From contig JAKUSY010000247.1 of assembly GCA_022451445.1 (NCBI GenBank), positions 1 to 5,192 of the forward strand: DNA of 5,192 bases. Direction: 5' to 3'. Source of the DNA: Planctomycetota bacterium (GTDB taxonomy: Bacteria > Planctomycetota > UBA8108). Shown here one piece after another: positions 1-5,192 of the stretch. A program made the translations under genes and the position numbers. Within the stretch, counting starts at the first letter, position 1; every line of letters begins with the position of its first letter. The notes beneath the pieces are model-generated. The model did not search any database. It saw only the letters and a list, made by a program, of their open reading frames with translations, and was not told the DNA's origin.

Positions 1-28
1 CAAGTCCCGATGTCACGAAACCGCTCAT
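1..28 (-). CDS. Start of next gene, possibly BatA-like membrane protein (3' part outside window)
   Basis: Only nine complete codons are visible, reading MSGFVTSGL from the ATG at 28-26, open to the window edge. A GGGA motif (41-38) lies 9 nt upstream, a good ribosome-binding spacing. The gene would begin 40 nt after the DUF58 stop on the same strand. In MoxR-DUF58 clusters the next gene commonly encodes a BatA-type protein whose N-terminus reads like M-x-F-x-x-P-x-x-L followed by a membrane helix. The visible residues fit that pattern loosely (F4, L9), without the usual proline. The identification rests mainly on position; the existence of a coding start here is likelier than its specific identity. 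Confidence 0.42.
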
Positions 29-68
29 CTGTTCATTTCCCGCATTGATGGAATGGGTGTAGAGGTCC

Positions 69-977
69 TCAACGCCGGATCCTCCGCAGCTTCGCCCTGG
101 CCGCGATCAATGAGACCACAGCCGCGTCCAGCGGATCGCTGGTGAGGGATCTCTGGTAATCAAATCCTCCGGTCGAGGCGATGCGTTCGATTTCCTGCAG
201 GTACTTTTCGAATACCTCTACATAGGCCTCCTGCAGCTGGCGCGGGTCGGCGTTGATTTCCGGATAGTCTTCCAGGCCCTTGAAGAGGGTGTTGCCCTCG
301 AAAGGGAAGGTCAGCTCGGTCTCGTCGAGAACGTGAAAGACGATGACATCGTGTCCCCGGAGGCTGAAGGCCTGCAGGCCGCTGGCGATCTCTTCGCGGG
401 GAGCGAAGAGATCCGAGATCACGATGACCAGTCCGCGGCGGGGCAGCGACTCGGCGAGCTCGCTGAAGACTCCGTCGAGTCCGGTCTTTTCCGCGGGCTC
501 GACGGACTGCATGATTTCTCCGATCAGGCTGAGGATATTTTTTCCGGTAGAGGGAGGGACCTGTTTTCGGATCTTCGAGTCAAAGAGGGTGAGCCCGACA
601 GAGTCCAGCTGGCGGTTGAGCAGGTAGGCCAGGGATGCGGCGAGCGTGCCTCCGTAATCGTATTTGCTCAGCCGGCCGTCGTGTCCGAATCGCATGCTCT
701 CCGAACAGTCCAGGACGATGTGAGCCCTGAGGTTGGTCTCCTCCTCGAACTTTTTGATGACGAAGCGTCCCAGGCGCCCATAGACCTTCCAGTCGATGTG
801 CCGGGGGGCGTCGCCGGCCACGTAGGCACGGTGATCGGCGAACTCCACGGCCGTTCCGTGATAGGGACTCTTGTGAAGGCCCGTGATGATCCCCTCGACG
901 ACCATCCTTGCCCGCAGCTCGAGTCGACCTATGCGGGCCAGGACCTCAGGATCGTAAAACCTTTCGAACTTCGCCAT
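69..977 (-). CDS. DUF58 domain protein with von Willebrand A-like core
   Basis: This gene encodes 302 residues and is the standard genomic partner of MoxR ATPases. The DUF58 signature covers residues 12-90: DPEVLARIGRLELRAR, GLHKSPYHGTAVEFADHRAYVAGD (33-56), RHIDWKVYGR (59-68) and the EEETNLRA segment (78-85). It leads into a VWA-like fold whose first strand carries a MIDAS-type DxSxS (HIVLDCSESM; Asp90, Ser92, Ser94), with Thr111 and the later VIVISDL strand (Asp189) as plausible further metal ligands. No transmembrane segment is apparent, so this is the short, soluble DUF58 class, expected in the cytoplasm or at the membrane face with MoxR. The ATG at 977 lies inside the end of the ATPase gene; a GAGG at 990-987 is 9 nt upstream. 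The usual family N-terminus begins just before DPEVLARI, which supports this start. The stop is TGA at 71-69. Its role is to link the ATPase to a client complex; the client is not identifiable here. Confidence 0.96.
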   Translation of the reverse strand: MAKFERFYDPEVLARIGRLELRARMVVEGIITGLHKSPYHGTAVEFADHRAYVAGDAPRHIDWKVYGRLGRFVIKKFEEETNLRAHIVLDCSESMRFGHDGRLSKYDYGGTLAASLAYLLNRQLDSVGLTLFDSKIRKQVPPSTGKNILSLIGEIMQSVEPAEKTGLDGVFSELAESLPRRGLVIVISDLFAPREEIASGLQAFSLRGHDVIVFHVLDETELTFPFEGNTLFKGLEDYPEINADPRQLQEAYVEVFEKYLQEIERIASTGGFDYQRSLTSDPLDAAVVSLIAARAKLRRIRR

Positions 978-1998
978 CGCCCAGGGCCTCGCTATCTTCG
1001 GCAGGTGTAGTCTCGATCAACTCATCGATGATCTTGTCGACGGTATAACCTCTGGCTTCCGCGTGGAAGTTGGTCAGGATTCGATGCCTGAGTACCGGGT
1101 GCGCGACGGCATCGATGTCCTCGACCGCCACGTGGAAGCGACCCGCCAGCAGGGCCTTCGCCTTTCCCGCGGTGACCAGGCATTGGCATGCCCGCGGTCC
1201 CGCTCCCCAGGCCACGTACTCTTTCACAAACTTCGGCACATCCTCGTCGGGAGCTCCATCGATGCGCGTTTTTCTCACGAGATTCATGGCGTAATTGACC
1301 ACGGGGTCGGCGATGGGGACCCGCCTGACGATCTCCTGGACGTCGATGATCGCCTTCTTGCTGAATACGGCTCGTACCGGGGCCGTGTCCTCTTCGGTGG
1401 TCTGGCGAATGATGTCGTATTCTTCATCCCGGGTGGGGTACTTGATGTAGATCTTGAAGAGGAAGCGTTCCTGCGGGGCTTCCGGCAGGGGATAGGTGCC
1501 CTCCTGTTCTATCGGGTGCTGGGTCGCCAGTACGAAGAAGGGATCCGGCAGGGGGTTTCTCTTGCCGCCGACCGTCACCTGGCCTTCCTGCATGGACTCC
1601 AGCAGGGCGGCCTGGGTCTTCGGCGGGGTCCGGTTGATCTCATCCGCCAGGATGACGTTGGCGAAGATAGGCCCCTTGAGAAAGCGGAACTCTCTTTTTC
1701 TCCCGTCGGCGCTCTCATGGATGACCTCCGTTCCCGTGATGTCGGTGGGCATGAGGTCAGGCGTGAACTGGATCCTGTTGAAGTCCAGCCTCAGGCAATC
1801 GGCCAGGGTTCGGATCAACAGGGTTTTCGCAAGGCCCGGGACTCCCTCGATGATGCAATGCCCGCGGGAGAAGATGGCGATGAGCAATTGCTCAACAACC
1901 TCGTCCTGTCCCACGATGACCTTGCCGATCTCGGCCCGGAGCTTGTCAACGCTCTTCTGCACGCGCTTGACCTCACTCAGGTCTGCTTTCTTTGCCAT
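946..1998 (-). CDS. MoxR-family AAA+ ATPase
   Basis: This gene encodes a cytoplasmic AAA+ ATPase of 350 residues, the usual MoxR length with a slightly long tail. It couples ATP hydrolysis to remodelling or maturation of client proteins, normally with a VWA-domain partner. Visible motifs in order: the N-terminal VIVGQDEVVEQLL box (28-39); Walker A GVPGLAKT (52-59, Lys58); the MoxR-specific FTPDLMPTDITGTEV (78-92); Walker B VILADE (115-120) followed by INRTPPKTQAALLESMQEGQVTV; sensor 1 ATQHP (158-162) with IEQEGTYPLPEA; arginine finger Arg178 in APQERF; and sensor 2 GAGPRA (265-270, Arg269) in the lid domain ending PVLRHRI. All catalytic residues are present. The commonest family version of the finger segment is AQLDRF, so PQE is unusual. 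The ATG at 1998 is preceded by AGAAAGGA, 11 nt upstream. The 3' end overlaps the DUF58 start by 32 bp, indicating tight co-expression with its predicted partner. Confidence 0.97.
   Translation of the reverse strand: MAKKADLSEVKRVQKSVDKLRAEIGKVIVGQDEVVEQLLIAIFSRGHCIIEGVPGLAKTLLIRTLADCLRLDFNRIQFTPDLMPTDITGTEVIHESADGRKREFRFLKGPIFANVILADEINRTPPKTQAALLESMQEGQVTVGGKRNPLPDPFFVLATQHPIEQEGTYPLPEAPQERFLFKIYIKYPTRDEEYDIIRQTTEEDTAPVRAVFSKKAIIDVQEIVRRVPIADPVVNYAMNLVRKTRIDGAPDEDVPKFVKEYVAWGAGPRACQCLVTAGKAKALLAGRFHVAVEDIDAVAHPVLRHRILTNFHAEARGYTVDKIIDELIETTPAEDSEALGDGEVRKVLRS
987..990 (-). promoter_or_regulatory. Ribosome binding site of the DUF58 gene, inside the MoxR gene
   Basis: GAGG on the minus strand sits 9 nt before the ATG at 977 and within the last codons of the ATPase gene. 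It decides the DUF58 start and fits ribosome reinitiation or direct entry in the 32-bp overlap. Confidence 0.5.
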
Positions 1999-2109
1999 CA
2001 GGTTATCGATCCTTTCTGAACTGGAGTCTCGCCCGCCACGGGAGATCTCTGCCTCGGCGGCGATGCGGACATTATGGATGACGGGGGATTATTGCTGCTG
2101 GTTTTGGCC
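1999..2109 (-). other. Intergenic gap between the repeat-protein gene and the MoxR gene
   Basis: This 111-nt gap is the longest non-coding stretch in the window. It holds the MoxR ribosome binding site, a CATAAT hexamer (2076-2071, minus strand) that resembles a -10 box but has no recognisable -35 box at the right distance, and a small imperfect hairpin at 2045-2027 without a following T-run. A separate promoter for MoxR-DUF58 is possible but unproven. No small ORF with a credible start is evident. Confidence 0.4.
2010..2017 (-). promoter_or_regulatory. Ribosome binding site of the MoxR gene
   Basis: On the minus strand the sequence AGAAAGGA lies 11 nt before the ATG at 1998. It is the clearest Shine-Dalgarno match in the window and supports that start and independent ribosome entry after the 111-nt gap. 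The genes at 4409 and 3165 lack a comparable motif. Confidence 0.55.
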
Positions 2110-3165
2110 TCAGCGTTGATAGGCCGGAACGAATTTGTACGGGAGCTGGAGAATAATCAACGCGATCGCTGTTCCGTAGGTCGTGCCCACCTGGTCTCCC
2201 ATCCAGCTGCCGTCGCCAGCCTGTGAGGACTTGAGCCTTCGGCTTATTGTACGGTAGTAATCGGCCCACTCCTTCTTTCCCCTCTGGTATTTGGCCTGCG
2301 CCAGGTAGAGATGGGTGTAGAAATAGTGTCCCCAGGACCGGTTGATCTCGGCGTGAACGGTTATGGTCCGGTCGCAATAGCGCAGGCATTTCAGGGCGAG
2401 GGGGCTGTCGTACTCACCCGCGTTGTACAACGTGGCGACGGCTGCCGCTGTCAGTGGGGGTCTTGAGCCACCGGAGCTGATACTGTACCTGATTCCTCCG
2501 TCGGGGTTGGCCGAGAGCTCTATATAGCGTACCGCGCGCCGGATGGTGTTGACGTTTACCCGGATCCCTGAGTTCTGGCAGGCTCGCAGTCCCTGGATCT
2601 GGGTTACCGTTACCGAGCCCTCGTCTCCATCCTGGTTGGGCGTATAGAGCCAGCCGCCGGCCCTGCTCTGGCTGCGTTCGGTCAGGCGGGCGCCCCGGGC
2701 CAGCAGGTCGTGGATGCGCTTCTGGCGGGTGACGTCGCCCTCCATGCCGTAGACCTCGGCGAGAAACAGCAGGGTGAAACCATGCCCGTGCAGCGAGCGT
2801 CCCTGCTCCGCCGTGGTGGCGAAGAGGCCGTTTCGCTGCCCGGTGCGCATGAGGAACCCGGTGGCCTTGCTGATGGCCTTGGAGTACGGCCCGCGAGTCG
2901 GGGTGCTGCCGGTAGCCAGCAGGCCGGTGCCCGCCAGGGCGGTCATCGCGGTGGGATAGCGGCCGTAGCCTCCCTGGTTGTTCCAGGAGCCGTCGGGATT
3001 CTGGGTCCGGACGAGGTATTGCGCGCCGCGCTCGATCATCCGCACGATCTCGGGGGTGACGTGTTCGGGAAGGCGGCCCGGCTCGGGAAACGCGGCTGCC
3101 GGTATCGCGGCGCAGAGAACAAGGGCGGCGATCAATGATTTCAGGCGAGGGGGATGGGCGGTCAT
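2110..3165 (-). CDS. Exported prenyltransferase/squalene-oxidase repeat protein
   Basis: This gene encodes 351 residues. Residues 1-25 form a signal peptide (Arg/Lys n-region, LIAALVLCAAIPAAA core, probable cleavage after AAA). The mature part is an alpha-alpha barrel-type repeat protein of the squalene cyclase/prenyltransferase superfamily. Repeat signatures are QNPDGSW (55-61), AGGWLYTP (169-176), NPDGGIRYS (220-228) and SQAGDGSW (314-321), each followed by a helix with alternating small and hydrophobic residues (such as YPTAMTALAGTGLL and YGTAIALIILQLP). The C-terminus, LPYKFVPAYQR, resembles the LPxxxxPxxQR ending I recall from planctomycete members. At 351 residues it is about half the length of true triterpene cyclases, and I see no DxDD or DCTAE-like acid motif, so catalysis of squalene cyclisation is unlikely; a binding or scaffold role is more plausible (inference). 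The ATG at 3165 is preceded only by a weak AGG overlapping the upstream stop, so translational coupling across the 11-nt gap is likely. Confidence 0.88.
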   Translation of the reverse strand: MTAHPPRLKSLIAALVLCAAIPAAAFPEPGRLPEHVTPEIVRMIERGAQYLVRTQNPDGSWNNQGGYGRYPTAMTALAGTGLLATGSTPTRGPYSKAISKATGFLMRTGQRNGLFATTAEQGRSLHGHGFTLLFLAEVYGMEGDVTRQKRIHDLLARGARLTERSQSRAGGWLYTPNQDGDEGSVTVTQIQGLRACQNSGIRVNVNTIRRAVRYIELSANPDGGIRYSISSGGSRPPLTAAAVATLYNAGEYDSPLALKCLRYCDRTITVHAEINRSWGHYFYTHLYLAQAKYQRGKKEWADYYRTISRRLKSSQAGDGSWMGDQVGTTYGTAIALIILQLPYKFVPAYQR

Positions 3166-3176
3166 GGAACGAGGCG

Positions 3177-4409
3177 CTACCTGGTTCTTTTCTCGAGTAC
3201 TACCTTGAGCTTGCCCTGTACAACCCCGGTTTTCAGGGCTATGCCGAGGAAGAGGCGCCCCTTCTTTTCCACGACGCCCTCGTACTCGCTGCCGACCAGG
3301 AAGGGCTTCCCGCTCTTGCCGATCTTACCCAGGAGACTGCCTGTGGGAAAGTTCTTGAACGAGGATGAGACGGTGCCGCGTTTGATGGCCTGGGTGCCTT
3401 CCGGGCCGCACTTGGTCGCGTTGAAGCTCGCCAGGGTGATGGTGCCGCTCGCCTTCAACTTGAACTCTTCGCCATCGCCGAGATCGGCCTGCGAGTCGAA
3501 CCAGCTGCCGTTTTCCGCCAGGGTGCTGCCGGGCACCTCGAAGCTCAGCCTGGTGACCAGGGGCTCCTGGAATACGATACTGAGGATGTCGGCGCGCTTG
3601 AATTCCAGCGATCCGTAGCGGGTCTTGGCCAGGAAGCTCTGCTCTTCGATCTGACCCTTGATGGTAAACTCGGCGGTCTCGACCTCGTCCTCCTCTCCCT
3701 CGAGCGGGATCAGGTGAAGCTCGTCCTCATCGGGCTCCTCGAAATTATCTTCGAGCTTTACGGCAATTTTTTCGGCACGGGACTTGATCTCTTCGTCCTC
3801 GGATTTCTGCGCCTCCTCCAGCGCCTTGAGGGCCGGTATGCCGATGGCGCTCAGCTGCTCGGAAGCTTCCTCCCGCAGGTCGAATTCCTCATGACCCAAT
3901 TGCTGGATGAGCTTGGCGATTTTTTCCGAAAGGCCGGAGTCGATGCTGGAGCAGAAGCGGACCTTGATCAGCTCTCGCATCGGCACGGTGAGGAGGCCGT
4001 AGGCTGTTTTCACCTTGATGCTGTCCTTGGCGGGAATGCCGGCCAGCCGGGTTCCATCCCGCATGTGAAACATGGGAGGAGCGGGAGTGCTCTTTCGAAC
4101 CTTTCCTTCTTCGCCTGCCTTCTTGGCGGCGGCAGCTTCTTTTGCGGCCTCCGGCTTGGTCTCTTTGCCCTTGATGGCGTTTTTGAGCGCTTCAACAGCT
4201 TCTCCAAGGGGTAGCTTTTTCCCATCGGCTTTCTTGAGCACCGCCGGCTTGATCACGACCTGCGCCGTTTTTTTCGTGGGAGCCTTCTTTTCGTCTTTAT
4301 CCTGGGGTCCGCCGCCGGCGAGGCACGGTACGGCCAGGAACAGCGCGCATGCCAGGAGCGTGAGCGGTCCTGGCGGGGCGGAGCGGGCGGTGTTCTTGAT
4401 TTCAGGCAT
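3177..4409 (-). CDS. Exported multidomain protein: HEAT-like segment between two short beta units, C-terminal LecA (PA-IL)-like domain
   Basis: This gene encodes 410 residues. Residues 1-33 look like a signal peptide (hydrophobic core PLTLLACALFLAVPCLA, probable cleavage before GGG); the cysteines do not sit in a good lipobox. Residues 35-112 form a Lys/Ala/Glu-rich, probably disordered linker. A short beta unit at 114-152 contains KTAYGLL (134-140) and recurs at 246-280 as KTRYGSL (262-268). Between the copies, residues 155-222 resemble the HEAT-like helical unit common in planctomycete secreted proteins (LxxxxFDLREEASEQLSAIGIPALKALEEA). Residues 285-410 resemble the PA-IL/LecA beta-sandwich: W303, GPEG 335-338, FPTGSLLGKIG 354-364, then FLVG...GRLFLGI to 390. 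The LecA calcium and galactose ligands that should follow (Asp and Asn residues) appear replaced by ALKTGVVQG (391-399), so sugar binding is doubtful. The ATG at 4409 has no clear Shine-Dalgarno sequence but places the signal peptide correctly. The stop lies 11 nt before the next gene. The role is unknown; an envelope or periplasmic adhesion or scaffold function is inference. Confidence 0.8.
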   Translation of the reverse strand: MPEIKNTARSAPPGPLTLLACALFLAVPCLAGGGPQDKDEKKAPTKKTAQVVIKPAVLKKADGKKLPLGEAVEALKNAIKGKETKPEAAKEAAAAKKAGEEGKVRKSTPAPPMFHMRDGTRLAGIPAKDSIKVKTAYGLLTVPMRELIKVRFCSSIDSGLSEKIAKLIQQLGHEEFDLREEASEQLSAIGIPALKALEEAQKSEDEEIKSRAEKIAVKLEDNFEEPDEDELHLIPLEGEEDEVETAEFTIKGQIEEQSFLAKTRYGSLEFKRADILSIVFQEPLVTRLSFEVPGSTLAENGSWFDSQADLGDGEEFKLKASGTITLASFNATKCGPEGTQAIKRGTVSSSFKNFPTGSLLGKIGKSGKPFLVGSEYEGVVEKKGRLFLGIALKTGVVQGKLKVVLEKRTR

Positions 4410-4441
4410 TGTCAGCGTGTCAGGTGTTCTGCGTTAGGGTT

Positions 4442-5192
4442 CTAGTCCGGGTCCTTTTCGGACCCCTCCTGCGGCGGAGCCGGAGCGGCCGCCGTAAACC
4501 AGCCGTAGCCTTCAGCGTTTCCCACGGAGAGGCCTCCGGCGACCGGGCTGATTCTCGGCAACAGGCCGGTGCCTTTTCCCGAGATCTCCACCTGGAGCCA
4601 GAGCTCGGCTTGTCCGGAGGCCGGGTCAATTGCCGATACTCGAGTGTACCATTTTTCAGTGCTACTATCCTGTTCGTTGAATACGAAAAGCCATCTTCCA
4701 TCCTCCAGCAGGTGGCGGTTGCCATCGTAGCGGGCCGGCCCCCCGGCGATCCTGGCCTGCCACCTGGCGGCGAAATCTTTATCGACCTGTACCAGCGTCA
4801 CTCCCTTGCTGCTGGAGGCGGCCGTGGTGGAGGTGCTGCGCAGGTGTATCCGACCACAGTTTGGACAGTAGTTGGAATTGCCTGTGGATGTCGTGCAGGC
4901 CAGGGTGACCGTCCCGGAGGCGGGATCCTCGAAACGGTAGGTCGCCTGCAGGCCATCGGGCAGCTTGATCCTGTGGAGCGGGCGGCCGCTTCGAAGAGAG
5001 ACGATGGAGACGCTGCCTTTTGAGCTGAGCCAGATGGCCTCAGCCGTGGCGTGCAGGAGCTTCGGGCTGGATTTTCTGCTCCAGAGGAGCCGCCCCGAGG
5101 TTGTTGACCTGACCTCGAGGGATTGTCCCGACATCACATCGGCGCCGCCGGGCACCAGGGTGGAGCTGGACATTCCCTTGGGGCCCGCCACC
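4442..5192 (-). CDS. PQQ-type beta-propeller-like protein, C-terminal part (5' end outside window)
   Basis: The reading frame is open to the window edge, so the N-terminus is missing. The first possible start inside the window is a GTG codon at 5191-5189, more likely an internal valine than a true start. About 249 residues are visible, ending at a TAG stop at 4444-4442. The sequence is rich in short beta-strand and turn motifs of the form 'xSGRxLWxxx': SGRLLWSRK near residue 32 (counted from 5191), SGRPLHRIKLPDG near 68, and IDPASGQAELWLQV near 188. These resemble blades of PQQ-like or WD40-like propellers. A CPNCG motif (Cys109, Cys112) with Cys99 nearby sits in a Ser/Thr-rich loop between blades; it is not a CxxCH haem site. 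The tail is Ala/Pro-rich and acidic (ending SEKDPD). The gene lies 32 nt upstream of the next gene on the same strand. The propeller class is moderately supported. Ligand, substrate and location cannot be told without the N-terminus. Confidence 0.6.
   Translation of the reverse strand, partial: VAGPKGMSSSTLVPGGADVMSGQSLEVRSTTSGRLLWSRKSSPKLLHATAEAIWLSSKGSVSIVSLRSGRPLHRIKLPDGLQATYRFEDPASGTVTLACTTSTGNSNYCPNCGRIHLRSTSTTAASSSKGVTLVQVDKDFAARWQARIAGGPARYDGNRHLLEDGRWLFVFNEQDSSTEKWYTRVSAIDPASGQAELWLQVEISGKGTGLLPRISPVAGGLSVGNAEGYGWFTAAAPAPPQEGSEKDPD

Noticed and set aside
333..1010. Plus-strand ORF (225 aa) opposite the DUF58 gene
   Set aside because: It is antisense to a well-conserved DUF58 gene and shows no recognisable domain. 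The open frame follows from the codon bias of the real gene.
1063..2019. Long plus-strand ORF (318 aa) opposite the MoxR gene
   Set aside because: It lies entirely antisense to an unmistakable ATPase with every AAA+ motif. Its translation is rich in Arg, Asp and Gly without domain signatures, as expected from a shadow frame in GC-rich DNA.
2027..2045. Small hairpin in the gap before MoxR as a possible terminator
   Set aside because: The stem is short and bulged with a 3-nt loop, and no T-run follows on the minus strand, so it does not meet the criteria for an intrinsic terminator.
2071..2076. CATAAT as a -10 promoter box for MoxR
   Set aside because: It matches five of six consensus bases, but the region 17 nt upstream does not resemble TTGACA. 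A single hexamer is not enough to call a promoter.
2072..2389. Minus-strand ORF (105 aa) overlapping the 3' end of the squalene-cyclase-repeat gene and the gap
   Set aside because: It is out of frame with the real gene, has no ribosome binding site or family resemblance, and its Pro/Arg-rich composition is typical of a shadow frame.
4349..4409. Lipoprotein signal in the HEAT/LecA-like protein
   Set aside because: Cys21 and Cys29 are in or at the end of the hydrophobic core, but the preceding residues (LLA and AVP) do not fit a good lipobox, so a type I signal peptide is preferred.

Overview
The window is a compact, GC-rich bacterial stretch in which every supportable gene lies on the minus strand, so it reads from high to low coordinates. 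No RNA gene, transposon, CRISPR array or phage signature is visible. The protein set suggests a member of the Planctomycetota or a close relative. It combines a secreted squalene-cyclase-repeat protein ending in a proline/aromatic/QR tail, a secreted protein with a short HEAT-like unit and a PA-IL (LecA)-like C-terminal domain, a PQQ-type propeller, and a MoxR/DUF58/BatA-type cluster. This assignment rests on recalled family distribution, not on a search.

Layout in transcription order: (1) 5192-4442, the C-terminal part of a beta-propeller-like protein, cut by the window edge; (2) 4409-3177, an exported multidomain protein with a signal peptide, a Lys/Ala-rich linker, two copies of a short beta unit flanking a HEAT-like helical segment, and a LecA-like beta-sandwich; (3) 3165-2110, an exported prenyltransferase/squalene-oxidase-repeat protein; (4) 1998-946, a MoxR-family AAA+ ATPase; (5) 977-69, a DUF58 protein with a von Willebrand A-like core, overlapping the ATPase gene by 32 bp; (6) 28-1, the probable first nine codons of the next gene, plausibly BatA-like, leaving the window.

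Gaps are 32, 11, 111, -32 and 40 nt. The only sizeable gap (111 nt) separates the three envelope or secreted-protein genes from the MoxR-DUF58 pair. Transcription could run through all six genes or restart there, but no convincing promoter or terminator is visible. Functionally, MoxR and DUF58 form the well-known ATPase/VWA chaperone-like pair, usually linked to maturation or metal loading of protein complexes or to envelope stress. The upstream exported proteins could be clients or simply co-located envelope proteins; that link is inference.

The most interesting points are the apparent loss of calcium/sugar-ligand positions in the LecA-like domain, the duplicated short beta unit in the same protein, a degenerate squalene-cyclase fold with no visible catalytic motif, and an altered residue context around the ATPase arginine finger. 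I see no clearly new biological system. The window looks like a typical but poorly characterised envelope-associated operon.
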